A stretch of DNA of 37,382 bases from Planctomycetota bacterium (GTDB lineage: Bacteria > Planctomycetota > Planctomycetia > Pirellulales > Pirellulaceae): the NCBI GenBank assembly GCA_018970165.1, contig JAGWWZ010000030.1, forward strand, positions 1-37,382, written 5' to 3'. Every line of letters begins with the position of its first letter. Position 1 is the stretch's first letter. Position numbers and translations under genes: made by a program. The notes below the pieces were generated by a model, which had not been told where the DNA came from, searched no databases, and saw nothing but the letters and a program-made list of their open reading frames with translations. Below are positions 25,139-33,423 of this stretch, piece after piece.

Positions 25139-26464
25139 ATGTCCGATCATTGGAACTCCCTGGCCAACTTGCTTGGCACCCCCTCCCTCGCCCCTCAAAA
25201 ACCCAAAACAGAAAGCTCGGCCAAAACAGAAAGCTCGGTACGGGTAGCCGCAGAACATCCTGCGGTTTCCCCAAGCGATCGAGATGCTTCTCCCGAGGTG
25301 GCTTCGGAAAACGAGTTGGCTCCGGAGCAGCCGAAGACGGAGAAGTCGCGGCTGAAGACCTCTTGGGACGCCGTTGCCAATTTCTTCGGAGTGACGACGA
25401 AAGAACCCGAGGTCGTTCGGGAACCGCAAGTTGAGGAAGCACCTCCCCCAATGGTTGCCACCACTCCTAAATCTAGCGCTGTTTCGCCGAAACCTGCCGC
25501 GAGAAAGGGAAAGCCAAGCATGTGGGAATCGGCTACCGACATGTCGGAGGAAGATTCAGCAATTTCAACTTCCACGGAAACTCTTAAGGGTGAATCTCCT
25601 TCGAACGAAACACCAGATCGACGGGAATCTGCCAAACGAGAATCAGTGCGTCGCGATTCACAGGCTCGAGAACCTGCGCACCGTCGAGAGAGCGGCGCAC
25701 GGGGTGAGAGCGGCGCACGGGGTGAGAGCGGCGCACGGGGTGAGAGCGGCTCCGATGAAGGCATAAAATCCGACGGCGAACCAGAACGACGATCTCATCG
25801 TCGTCCCCCTCGACGCGGCCGCGATGCCGAACCTCGAGGCCGCGATTCGCAACCGCGCGACGTTGTATCGGTTAAGGATCGCGAGCAACCTCGCCACTCT
25901 GATCGTCAGGAATCCCGTGCTGAAAGGAATGTTTCCCCTCGCAACGCGGTCCAACGTCCTCACGAACCACAGACTAGCACATCAAACCAAGAGTCTCGCC
26001 CAGCGAAAAAGCAGTCTGGGTTTGGTGCTGGCATTGTTGGTGAGGATGACGATTTCGGCCGAAAGGGCAGCACCTTTGATGATGAATTTCAAGGGGACGA
26101 AACCCATGCTCGCACACACGATGGGCGAGATGACGTGGACGAGCTTTCGCACGACGATGGCTCTGCTCATAGTGAAGAGGATTCCAGACCGCGTCGTCGG
26201 CGTCGTCGCGGCAGCCGCGGAAGAAAGCATCGCGATGATGCGGACATCAAAGATGAAGATCGAGACGTCGATGCTCGCACAAGCCGTACATCTCGAGATG
26301 ATGACTCCGATGAGCAACCTTCAGACGATGGCCCTTCTGTTCGGCAAGTGAAGATTCCATCATGGACCGAAACGATTAGTGTCCTAGTGGAAGCAAACAT
26401 GTTGAACCATCAACGATCTCAGAGCTCTCCTCGTGGAAATTCAAGAGGACGAGGGCGCCGTTGA
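25139..26464 (+). CDS. Intrinsically disordered, highly charged protein, possible RNA-binding scaffold
   Basis: A 441-residue protein with no fold I recognise. Composition is dominated by Arg, Ser, Glu, Asp and Pro. Two similar aromatic motifs stand out near the N-terminus: WNSLANLLGTP (about 5-15) and WDAVANFFGVT (about 76-86). A third short motif, IPSWTETISVLVEANM, sits near residue 413. A 6-residue repeat GESGAR occurs about 3.5 times (181-200). Alternating acidic and basic blocks follow, including an eight-residue Arg-rich run near 365, and the last residues are RGRGRR. Such Arg/Gly and Arg/Ser-rich tails are seen in RNA-binding and RNase E-like scaffold proteins, an inference only. The start ATG is supported by the conserved-looking first aromatic motif. 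Confidence 0.7.
   Translation: MSDHWNSLANLLGTPSLAPQKPKTESSAKTESSVRVAAEHPAVSPSDRDASPEVASENELAPEQPKTEKSRLKTSWDAVANFFGVTTKEPEVVREPQVEEAPPPMVATTPKSSAVSPKPAARKGKPSMWESATDMSEEDSAISTSTETLKGESPSNETPDRRESAKRESVRRDSQAREPAHRRESGARGESGARGESGARGESGSDEGIKSDGEPERRSHRRPPRRGRDAEPRGRDSQPRDVVSVKDREQPRHSDRQESRAERNVSPRNAVQRPHEPQTSTSNQESRPAKKQSGFGAGIVGEDDDFGRKGSTFDDEFQGDETHARTHDGRDDVDELSHDDGSAHSEEDSRPRRRRRRGSRGRKHRDDADIKDEDRDVDARTSRTSRDDDSDEQPSDDGPSVRQVKIPSWTETISVLVEANMLNHQRSQSSPRGNSRGRGRR
25688..25750 (+). repeat. 18-bp tandem repeat, 3.5 copies
   Basis: Unit GAGAGCGGCGCACGGGGT occurs at 25688, 25706 and 25724, followed by a half copy up to 25750. It stays in frame within the disordered protein, encoding Glu-Ser-Gly-Ala-Arg-Gly. 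The perfect copies suggest replication slippage, and the copy number is expected to vary between strains. Confidence 0.9.
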
Positions 26465-26638
26465 TCTATTCGCATCTCTCTATTTCGCCTTGATAGCTGC
26501 ACCATTTTTGCGATACTCCAACGCCCGCTGTGACTTCGAAGGCAACCCCCCTAAGAGTCTCGGTCGTAATCTTGTGGTGAACTGGCAGTAGGCCAAGTGC
26601 CAACAATTACTCTGTACTCAAACAAGGATTAACTACCT

Positions 26639-27568
26639 GTGTATAAAAACCTCAACGCAACGATTCTTGGTGTTTCTGGGCGACAAAGCGAACTGATCGA
26701 ATTGGCGATGACATATGGCTTCCAAGGATTGGACATCGATGCGGAAGACCTAGTCAAGCGGGTGCAACGAAGCGACTTTGATCGAGCAACTCGATTCCTG
26801 ACCAGTTCCAAGATGAAAGTCAGTGGCTTTGATCTTGCGATTGATTTGGATGCCGATGACACCGTCTTTGAAAAGTCGTTGACCTTGATTCCCACAACGG
26901 CCGAGATCGCTGGCAAGCTTCAAGCTCGGGCTGGATTCTTGCCTCTTCCTGCTGCTACCGATCGCATGGCGTTTCCTGAGTTCTTTGAAGTGATCAGTAA
27001 GCGAGTGGAACGAGTCGCACAGATTTTTGAGAAGAACAACCTACTGCTCGGACTGAGTTTTTCTACCGCGGAAGAACATCGCCAAGGGAAACAGTATAAA
27101 TTCATCCAGGATGTCGAAAGCTTCCTTGCTCTGTTCCGGTCATTCAAGAATCCATCGATTGCCGTCATCATTGACAGTTTTGACTGGATTGTCGGCGGCG
27201 GAACGTGGGAGCAATTGGCTTCCATCCCCGGGAATCGGGTGGCGTCTCTCCGGATCGCCGATACCGAATCGATACCAACCATCGCTCAGTCCACGCTGGA
27301 CAATCGGCAAATCTCCGGCACAAGCGGGTCGATCGATAATGTCCGATTCCTGCAGGTTTTGAGCAAAAATGGGTACAATGGTCCACTGACTAGCTTCGCT
27401 GCCGCTAGCCAGTTCGCGGGAATGAAACGCGATTCGATCGTAGCGAAAACCCAAGATGCCTTGGATCACGTTTTGGCAGGGGCTGGACTACCGACTTTCA
27501 CCCGCCGACCAGATATGATATTAGAATCCACTGCCCCGATCCTCGAGGATATTGGTCTCGAGGCATAG
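26639..27568 (+). CDS. Xylose isomerase-like TIM-barrel (sugar phosphate isomerase/epimerase) protein
   Basis: A 309-residue protein of the AP-endonuclease-2/xylose-isomerase-like TIM barrel family. The N-terminal strand ATILGVSGRQSELIELAMTYGFQGLDID is the usual barrel opening, and IDSFDWIVGGGTWEQL with the preceding SIAVIIDSFD gives the metal-side strand. SLRIADTES and GYNGPLTSFAA resemble later strands of the family. The typical Glu and His metal ligands are only partly evident, so enzyme activity is not assured. The start is GTG 26639, directly before the first strand. It begins 174 bases after the disordered protein and is followed 72 bases later by the FHA gene. Confidence 0.72.
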   Translation: MYKNLNATILGVSGRQSELIELAMTYGFQGLDIDAEDLVKRVQRSDFDRATRFLTSSKMKVSGFDLAIDLDADDTVFEKSLTLIPTTAEIAGKLQARAGFLPLPAATDRMAFPEFFEVISKRVERVAQIFEKNNLLLGLSFSTAEEHRQGKQYKFIQDVESFLALFRSFKNPSIAVIIDSFDWIVGGGTWEQLASIPGNRVASLRIADTESIPTIAQSTLDNRQISGTSGSIDNVRFLQVLSKNGYNGPLTSFAAASQFAGMKRDSIVAKTQDALDHVLAGAGLPTFTRRPDMILESTAPILEDIGLEA

Positions 27569-27640
27569 ATCGCCAGTCGAGCTCTTCGCCTCGAACGGTA
27601 AGTCGTAGTGGCTTGTGCAAAAGTTGATTGAGAGGTTGGT

Positions 27641-28303
27641 ATGACCAGATTGACCCTGCGCGTTGTCCAAGGGGCAGATCGGGGCCGTGTGTTTTCAGAT
27701 CTTAGGCCACCAATCACAATCGGTCGCGAGGAAGGGAATACCATCCAACTCAACGACGAACGAATCAGCCGGTTCCATTGCAAGATCCAAGAAGACAACA
27801 ACCACTTGGTACTCACCGATCTCGAAAGCACCAACGGAACGCGGGTCAATGGACAAGATTGTCAATTGCGGATTCTCCGGTTCGGCGACATCATCTTCTT
27901 GGGCCGCAGCATGCTGTTATTTGGTACACACGATCAAATCGCCAAGAGCCTACAGGACGATTTGACTAGCGAGGGCGATCACTCAGCCGTCGCACACACG
28001 AAAGATGTCGCGGACTTTGACCTCGACATGGATTTTGACCAAACCGTCACCCAGTCGGGTTCGCTGAGCGTACTCCCCGACATCCCTGAGCGGTTGAGTC
28101 CGAGCCAATCAGCGCAGTTGGCTGAGTTGCTTGAGTACTTCCATGATCGAATTGGAGAGATCGTCAACGCAGTCCAAGTCGATGAAAAAAATCCTAAGAT
28201 CCAACTCGACTTGGCGACCTGGCAACACATTCTCCAAGTCTACAGTCGTCTCGCGGAAATGATCCGCGGTATCTCCGATCCAGACTTCAGGCTACCCGGT
28301 TAA
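27641..28303 (+). CDS. FHA domain protein
   Basis: A 220-residue protein with an N-terminal forkhead-associated domain (about 1-100), a phosphothreonine-binding module. Its binding signature is complete: GRE (28-30), SRFHC (43-47) and STNGT (63-67). After an acidic linker (DFDLDMDFDQTVTQ), the C-terminal 90 residues form helices (SPSQSAQLAELLEYFHDRI) ending in ISDPDFRLPG. Ser/Thr kinase signalling is widespread in planctomycetes and an FHA adaptor fits there, though no kinase lies in this window. ATG 27641 gives the first strand MTRLTLRVVQG. Confidence 0.9.
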   Translation: MTRLTLRVVQGADRGRVFSDLRPPITIGREEGNTIQLNDERISRFHCKIQEDNNHLVLTDLESTNGTRVNGQDCQLRILRFGDIIFLGRSMLLFGTHDQIAKSLQDDLTSEGDHSAVAHTKDVADFDLDMDFDQTVTQSGSLSVLPDIPERLSPSQSAQLAELLEYFHDRIGEIVNAVQVDEKNPKIQLDLATWQHILQVYSRLAEMIRGISDPDFRLPG

Positions 28304-28308
28304 GTTCT

Positions 28309-28326
28309 GTCCCATCGGTGTGGGAC
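28309..28326. terminator. Short hairpin between convergent FHA and amidase-NamZ genes
   Basis: GTCCCA (28309-28314) and TGGGAC (28321-28326) form a 6-bp stem with loop TCGGTG, six bases after the FHA stop. There is no T-tract, so it is a weak candidate for transcript ending. Confidence 0.3.
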
Positions 28327-28391
28327 TCGTTAATGTGGACCTTCATTCACGCATCTCAGTGAGCCCTTCGATATCAGCGGATGCTCGTTCT

Positions 28392-30734
28392 CTACGGATA
28401 TAAAAAGTACTGGGCTCGTCGCGTCAAGAAATCGCTGACCCCCTCGCGAACTCGAGGATCATCGGCATGGACCAGCGAGCCATCGCGGATTCCCTCTACC
28501 ACCGCCCGACTTCCGAGCAATCGATGAAGCGAACGGGTCTCCCATTCCGATTCATGGAGGCGACGCAAAGCTGCTGCGATCGCAATCCCGATCCCTACCG
28601 GCTCGCATCGGGCGCGGTCGGTGACAATCACCTCAACTCCGTGACACAACTCGCCTTGGAACTTGCTGCCGTTCGGCGTGAAGGAACGGGGGATAAAGGC
28701 GACTCCGGCCAGCCCTTGTCGATTGAGTTCCTGAGCCAACGGCCCCGACTTGATCCATGGTGCCCCAAGAATCTCAAAGGGTGTGTCCGTACCGCGACCT
28801 ACGGAGATGTTCGTGGTCTCTAAAAATCCGATCCCAGGATACAGAAACGCTTGGCGAAGGCTCCGCATGTTCGGCGAAGGATTCACCCAAGGCAATCCTG
28901 TAACGTCCCAAGCACCGGCTCGATTCCAGTTCTCGCACGGGACCACCGTCAATTCAAGATCCAACTTTCGTTCCTCCCGAAACATCATCGCGATCTCACC
29001 GATGGTCATGCCGTGACGAAGAGGCATCGAGTGATAACCTACAAACGACTCGGTTCCTGCGTCGAGCATGGGACCGGAGACGTCGATCCCATTGATCGGA
29101 TTGGGATGATCGAGCACGATGAACTCTCGCTTCTGTTCTGCGGCCGCTGTCATCGCTTCACCCATCGTAGAGATATAGGTGTAGTATCGCGTCCCGATAT
29201 CTTGGATATCAAAAACCAAGGCATCGATTTCAGAGAGCATCTCAGCGGTCGGCTTTCTCGTTTCTCCATAAAGACTGTAGATGGTCAGTCCTGTCGCACG
29301 ATCGACGCCATTCTCGATGCGACTGACATCGAGATTACCCGCAAAGCCGTGTTCCGGGCTGAATAGCGCGCTCAACTTGATTCCCTCCGCATTCATCAAG
29401 ATCTGGGTCGTGGGGACTCCCTGCGAGTCGAGTCCGGTTTGGTTGGTGATCAGTCCGATGCGTTTCCCTTGCAAGGGCTCGAAGCCTCGCTCTTGAATCA
29501 CATCGATGCCGAGTTTCACGGGTTTCGGACTTTCGGTCCAGACGTCGCTTCGAGCAGCGGAACTCGCGATGAGGTTGACGATCTGGCCCGCTAATCCGTT
29601 GACCGATCCCTCTCCGTCCGGATGGAGTCGATTGCTCAAAAACACGAAGAAAAAATCGCGATCCGGATCGATCCATAGGACGGTACCTGTGAAGCCGCCG
29701 TGACCAAACGCTCGCGGGCTCAGCAAATCACCTCGATTCGATGAAAAGCCGGTTTGCATATCCCACCCCAAACCTCGCATACCTCCGGGGACACGGTTCG
29801 CACTGGTCATCAATCGTTTGGTTGCCGGTTGGAGCCATGCGATGCTTTTCCCATCAGCGCCAACCGGTTGCGATTGCAACATCGCCTGGGCATACTTCCG
29901 AAGATCATCCAGGGTTGAGAACAATCCTGCGTGACCAGCAATTCCGGCCAACGCCCAGGCTCTCGGATCATGGACAGTACCGACAATCCATTCCCCATCC
30001 CGCTTCTCAGTCGGGGCACAGCGATGACGTTGCTCTGGCGGAACTCCATAACCGGAATCAACCATTCCCAACGGCTCGAGCGTTTTGACTCGCACGTACT
30101 GGTCGAGCGACATGCCGGATCGCTTTTCAATCAGCTTCCCCAGAACGATAAAGTTCACATCGGAATACTTAAAGGCCTTGCCCGGTTGAGCTTGAGGCTT
30201 GAGTTCGCAAATTTTTTGCCACGCAACTTCGGGGCCATCGTTGTAATCGCTCATTGGATTGTCGGGGATCAATCCGCTGGTGTGAATCAGCAGTTGCCGA
30301 ACGGAGATTTCCTTTTTTCCCTCACGTCCGAATTCAGGGAGATATTCAGAGGCTTGGGCATCGAGGCGGATCAACCCCGCCTCGATCAAGTGCATCACTC
30401 CCGTTGCGGTTGCCACCGGCTTGGTGATCGAAGCCATGTCGAAGATCGTATCGAGCGTCATCGGCTCCGGTTTCGGCTCCACGCTTCGCAGTCCGTAGGC
30501 TTTGCTCCACGTCAGCCCTTGGCTCGATCCAAATCCGATCACACAGCCCGGCATCTTGCCCGCTTCAATCGCCTGCTCCACCAATCGGTCTACCGATTCA
30601 ACCCACTTGGCATCACCTTGACCGAATTGGCTCTGTTTTGATTGGCCAACTTCGCCTTCTTGCGCAAGTGCCATTGTTCCCGTAGCAACTAATCCCCAAG
30701 CAATCAGTCCGCATGCATGAGCCATATATGCCAT
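28392..30734 (-). CDS. Secreted serine hydrolase (class C beta-lactamase fold) fused to DUF1343/NamZ exo-N-acetylmuramidase
   Basis: A 780-residue bifunctional exoenzyme. MAYMAHACGLIAWGLVATGTMALAQ is a signal peptide. Residues about 40-390 are a class C beta-lactamase/penicillin-binding fold: SITK gives the Ser102/Lys105 pair, YSDVN has Tyr190, and HGGFTG (345) replaces KTG. This is the family of Bacillus AmiE (YbbE), an N-acetylmuramyl-L-alanine amidase. Residues about 407-780 are DUF1343, the NamZ family (GH171), which release MurNAc from the non-reducing end. Seen signatures are RIGLITNQTGLD, FSPEHGFAG and FDIQDIGTRYYTY. ATG 30734 has AAGGA 11 nt upstream; longer frames overlap murQ. The domain border lies near nucleotide 29516. 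It is divergent from murQ. The peptide-cleaving role of the first half is inferred; an esterase is an alternative. Confidence 0.88.
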   Translation of the reverse strand: MAYMAHACGLIAWGLVATGTMALAQEGEVGQSKQSQFGQGDAKWVESVDRLVEQAIEAGKMPGCVIGFGSSQGLTWSKAYGLRSVEPKPEPMTLDTIFDMASITKPVATATGVMHLIEAGLIRLDAQASEYLPEFGREGKKEISVRQLLIHTSGLIPDNPMSDYNDGPEVAWQKICELKPQAQPGKAFKYSDVNFIVLGKLIEKRSGMSLDQYVRVKTLEPLGMVDSGYGVPPEQRHRCAPTEKRDGEWIVGTVHDPRAWALAGIAGHAGLFSTLDDLRKYAQAMLQSQPVGADGKSIAWLQPATKRLMTSANRVPGGMRGLGWDMQTGFSSNRGDLLSPRAFGHGGFTGTVLWIDPDRDFFFVFLSNRLHPDGEGSVNGLAGQIVNLIASSAARSDVWTESPKPVKLGIDVIQERGFEPLQGKRIGLITNQTGLDSQGVPTTQILMNAEGIKLSALFSPEHGFAGNLDVSRIENGVDRATGLTIYSLYGETRKPTAEMLSEIDALVFDIQDIGTRYYTYISTMGEAMTAAAEQKREFIVLDHPNPINGIDVSGPMLDAGTESFVGYHSMPLRHGMTIGEIAMMFREERKLDLELTVVPCENWNRAGAWDVTGLPWVNPSPNMRSLRQAFLYPGIGFLETTNISVGRGTDTPFEILGAPWIKSGPLAQELNRQGLAGVAFIPRSFTPNGSKFQGELCHGVEVIVTDRARCEPVGIGIAIAAALRRLHESEWETRSLHRLLGSRAVVEGIRDGSLVHADDPRVREGVSDFLTRRAQYFLYP

Positions 30735-30849
30735 GGCATCTCGGATCCTTAAACACAACAACATATGGGAGCCCTTTCGGAATGCAACGAAACGTGAGAT
30801 CATCATCGTAGTCATTTTTTCGCTCGTAAATACTAGGAGTCCATTCTCA
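30735..30849. promoter_or_regulatory. Divergent control region of the amino-sugar salvage locus
   Basis: These 115 bases separate the amidase-NamZ fusion (minus) from murQ (plus) and must contain both promoters. I found no clear -35/-10 pair or operator and no riboswitch-like fold. A MurR/RpiR regulator gene, common near murQ elsewhere, is absent from the window. Confidence 0.4.
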
Positions 30850-31773
30850 GTGACAAAGGATTTACCCCTCACCGAATGGGACCATCCCGAATCCAAGCAA
30901 TTGGACTCGTTGTCCCCGTTGGAAATCGTCCACCTGATGAATCGCCAGGATCGTCTGGTCGTGGATGCGATCGAGCGTGTGGCGGACGCGGTGGCCGAGG
31001 CGATTTCCATCGTCACGGACCGATTGCGTCGATCGGGGCGACTAATCTATGTGGGTGCAGGAACCTCGGGACGATTGGGGGTGCTCGATGCTTCGGAATG
31101 CCCACCGACTTTTAGCACGCCTCCCGAAATGGTGGTCGGTGTAATCGCAGGAGGAAACACGGCGTTGACTCGGGCTATCGAAGGAGCCGAAGATGACATG
31201 GATGCCGCGGTGGCGGATCTCGAACCGCTCGATATCCAACCCAATGATGTCCTGGTAGGAATCGCTACCAGCGGCAGTACCCCCTACGTTGTCTCCGCGA
31301 TTCGGTTTGCTGCTTCTCGCGGTGCTGAGACGATTGGTATCGCGTGCACCGAAGGTTCCATGCTCGCCGAGTGTGCTCAGCATATGATCTGTCTTTTGGT
31401 CGGACCGGAGATTCTAAGCGGTTCCACTCGACTCAAAGCTGGAACCGCCACGAAGATGGTTCTCAACATGATCAGCACCGGTGCCATGGTCGGCCTCGGT
31501 AAGACCTACGGCAACCGAATGGTCGATCTCAAACCGACCAACGCAAAGCTGAAACGCAGAAGTGTCCGACTCGTTTCCGACATCTGCGGAGTTGATGCCG
31601 ACATCGCAAGCGAATTGCTCGCGCAGTGCGACGGGGAAGTAAAGACCGCTATCGTCGTGCATCTTGGAAAATGCAATGCCGATGCGGCACGCGATGCCCT
31701 AGCGAAATCCAACGGTCAACTGCGTCGTGCACTGGAGCAATTCACCGCCATTGTTCATGAGGATACCGTCTGA
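30850..31773 (+). CDS. murQ: N-acetylmuramic acid 6-phosphate etherase
   Basis: Cleaves the lactyl ether of MurNAc-6-phosphate to give GlcNAc-6-phosphate and D-lactate, in the cytoplasm. 307 residues with the SIS fold. LTEWDHPESKQLD at the N-terminus, YVGAGTSGRLGVLDASECPPTF, and AGGNTALTRAIEGAEDD are diagnostic. Glu83 and Glu114, the catalytic pair in E. coli MurQ, fall at the same numbers here. The C-terminal half contains RLKAGTATKMVLNMISTGAM. The GTG at 30850 has AGGAG 10 nt before it and gives the family's N-terminus; an ATG at 30733 would add 39 residues and run into the divergent gene. The next gene starts one base after its stop. Confidence 0.95.
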   Translation: MTKDLPLTEWDHPESKQLDSLSPLEIVHLMNRQDRLVVDAIERVADAVAEAISIVTDRLRRSGRLIYVGAGTSGRLGVLDASECPPTFSTPPEMVVGVIAGGNTALTRAIEGAEDDMDAAVADLEPLDIQPNDVLVGIATSGSTPYVVSAIRFAASRGAETIGIACTEGSMLAECAQHMICLLVGPEILSGSTRLKAGTATKMVLNMISTGAMVGLGKTYGNRMVDLKPTNAKLKRRSVRLVSDICGVDADIASELLAQCDGEVKTAIVVHLGKCNADAARDALAKSNGQLRRALEQFTAIVHEDTV

Positions 31774-31774
31774 C

Positions 31775-32797
31775 ATGAACAGACTGATTCTCGGTTTGGA
31801 CTGTGGCGGAACGAAGACGACTGCTGCCCTCGCAACAATCGCCGAGGAGTCCTCCGATGGTCGGGATTTCGAGATACTCGGCACAGGTGTCGCTGGCCCG
31901 TCGAATCCTTGTTCGGTGGGCGAAGAACTCGCCTATGCCACCGTGAGAACAGCGATTCGCAGTGCCTTTGAGATCGCAGCAGTGACTCCGGAATCGGTCG
32001 ATTCACTCGCATTGTGTATGGCCGGCATCGGTCGACCGGAAGAGATGCAGCGAGTCCGTGAGTGGGCCCAATCGCAATCGCTCGCGAATCGCATCATCGT
32101 CACTGAAGACATCGAGCCTGTCCGTTGGGCCGCTCTGTGGGAAACAGGACACTTCTCAATTCAATCGTTACCTTCCGACCCGCCATCCTGGGAACGGATC
32201 GTCACGCTGATTTCGGGGACGGGTTCCATCGCTTGTTGCACGGATATGCCAGTAGGCACGGAGAAGCCAGGAACGACCGAGCGTGTCGGAGGCTGGGGCT
32301 ATCTGCTCGGAGATGAAGGGAGTGGATTCTCGATCGGGCTCCTGGGATTGAAGAGTGCTATTGCGACACATGATCGCGGTATGCCGACTACTGAGATGCA
32401 CCGCGAGTTGCTCGATGCGCTGCATTGTCGAACAGTCCCGCAATTGATACCCACTGTGTATCGCATTCCGTTACCAAGAGCGGAGATTGCAGCCCTGAGT
32501 CGGATCGTTCTGCGATATGCGGATCATGATCCACAGGCTCGCGATATTGCGGATCAGACAATCGCGTCTCTATCCTTGCTAGTTCGACTCGCACTGCAAC
32601 GGAACCCAGCGAGCCAAGGCGATTATCTTCTCGCTGTTACAGGAGGTCTCTTGGATGCAGAATCCCCTATCTTAAAGGGAATCCAGGAGTCGCTTGAGGA
32701 CTTGCAATGCGGCCCTTCTCTCGTTCACGTGGTTCAAGCCTCCGTTCACGGGGCTCTTTACATGGCTGCAAAAGCAATCAAGAAACCGCAAGCATGA
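31775..32797 (+). CDS. BadF/BadG-type N-acetyl amino-sugar kinase (MurK/NagK-like)
   Basis: ATP-dependent kinase of the BadF/BadG/BcrA/BcrD ASKHA family, 340 residues. Phosphate-1 loop GLDCGGTKT (7-15), phosphate-2 ISGTGSIA, GGWGYLLGDEGSGFSIG and the late TGGLL are all clear. In Clostridium, MurK of this family phosphorylates MurNAc and GlcNAc at the 6-position; here the gene directly follows murQ, which needs MurNAc-6-P. The context therefore argues for a MurNAc/GlcNAc kinase that replaces the phosphotransferase system used by E. coli and Bacillus. ATG 31775 is placed before the phosphate-1 strand, one base after the murQ stop; AGGA lies 12 nt upstream. Confidence 0.9.
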   Translation: MNRLILGLDCGGTKTTAALATIAEESSDGRDFEILGTGVAGPSNPCSVGEELAYATVRTAIRSAFEIAAVTPESVDSLALCMAGIGRPEEMQRVREWAQSQSLANRIIVTEDIEPVRWAALWETGHFSIQSLPSDPPSWERIVTLISGTGSIACCTDMPVGTEKPGTTERVGGWGYLLGDEGSGFSIGLLGLKSAIATHDRGMPTTEMHRELLDALHCRTVPQLIPTVYRIPLPRAEIAALSRIVLRYADHDPQARDIADQTIASLSLLVRLALQRNPASQGDYLLAVTGGLLDAESPILKGIQESLEDLQCGPSLVHVVQASVHGALYMAAKAIKKPQA

Positions 32798-33423
32798 TCG
32801 AATACTGTGAGGAAAACATCGTCGTCAAAATCGGCGGGGCCTCCTTGTTTGGTGGATCCGGGTTTCTGAACTCGATGCACGCGATGGTTCATGGTGAGCC
32901 TAGACGCCGTGTTTTTGTCCTCTTGGGAGGAGGCGAGACGGTTGAGTCGATGCGATCTTTGCACGATCGGTTTCCCCAACTTGATCCCGAGCAGATGCAT
33001 TGGAGATGCGTGCGGCTATTGGATGCCACCTGGGAAATAGGCTGTGAGTTGTTTCCTGGAGCCATTGGTATCACCGATTGGGACGATTTAATGACTGAGG
33101 CTGTCGGCGGGCAACCGGGTTCGATCTACCTAGTTTGCGCATCTGCTTTCTACTCGCCGGCAGTCTTGTCTCGCATCCCGCAGGAACTACGACCCGCCCA
33201 CGACTGGGATACAACAACCGATGCCTTAAGTTGGGTTCTCTCGAAATTGATTGGTGCCGCTGAGCTTCGAATTGCAAAACGTTGCCCTGTGGATTCTCAG
33301 ATGACAATCGCTCGAGCCGCGAGGTTGGGTATGATAGATTCCGAATTAGTCCGGTTGGTCGGTCTCAGCTCATCTGCGAATACCCCGTCAATCCGCTTTG
33401 TTCAATTAAAGGAGTCCCCATGA
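32794..33423 (+). CDS. Amino-acid-kinase-fold protein of unknown substrate
   Basis: A 209-residue single-domain kinase-like protein. The N-terminal VVKIGGASLFGGSGF and FVLLGGGETVESM correspond to the first and second glycine loops of the amino acid kinase (AAK) fold. A later HDWDTTTDALSWVLSKLIGAAELRIAK stretch is like the (D/E)WDxTSDS...LGA region of small archaeal-type AAK proteins (COG2054-like, the group that includes MfnE). It overlaps the kinase gene by ATGA and the next gene also by ATGA, so it is fully embedded in the murQ operon. Whether it phosphorylates a sugar, a peptide piece or a coenzyme precursor is unknown; the assignment to COG2054 is from pattern only. Confidence 0.72.
   Translation: MIEYCEENIVVKIGGASLFGGSGFLNSMHAMVHGEPRRRVFVLLGGGETVESMRSLHDRFPQLDPEQMHWRCVRLLDATWEIGCELFPGAIGITDWDDLMTEAVGGQPGSIYLVCASAFYSPAVLSRIPQELRPAHDWDTTTDALSWVLSKLIGAAELRIAKRCPVDSQMTIARAARLGMIDSELVRLVGLSSSANTPSIRFVQLKESP

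Noticed and set aside
25688-25750. Short regular repeats considered as a CRISPR array
   Set aside because: The copies are directly adjacent without spacers, in frame inside a coding sequence.
28392-31016. Longest form of the amidase-NamZ frame starting at 31016
   Set aside because: Would overlap the first part of murQ; the signal peptide begins at 30734.
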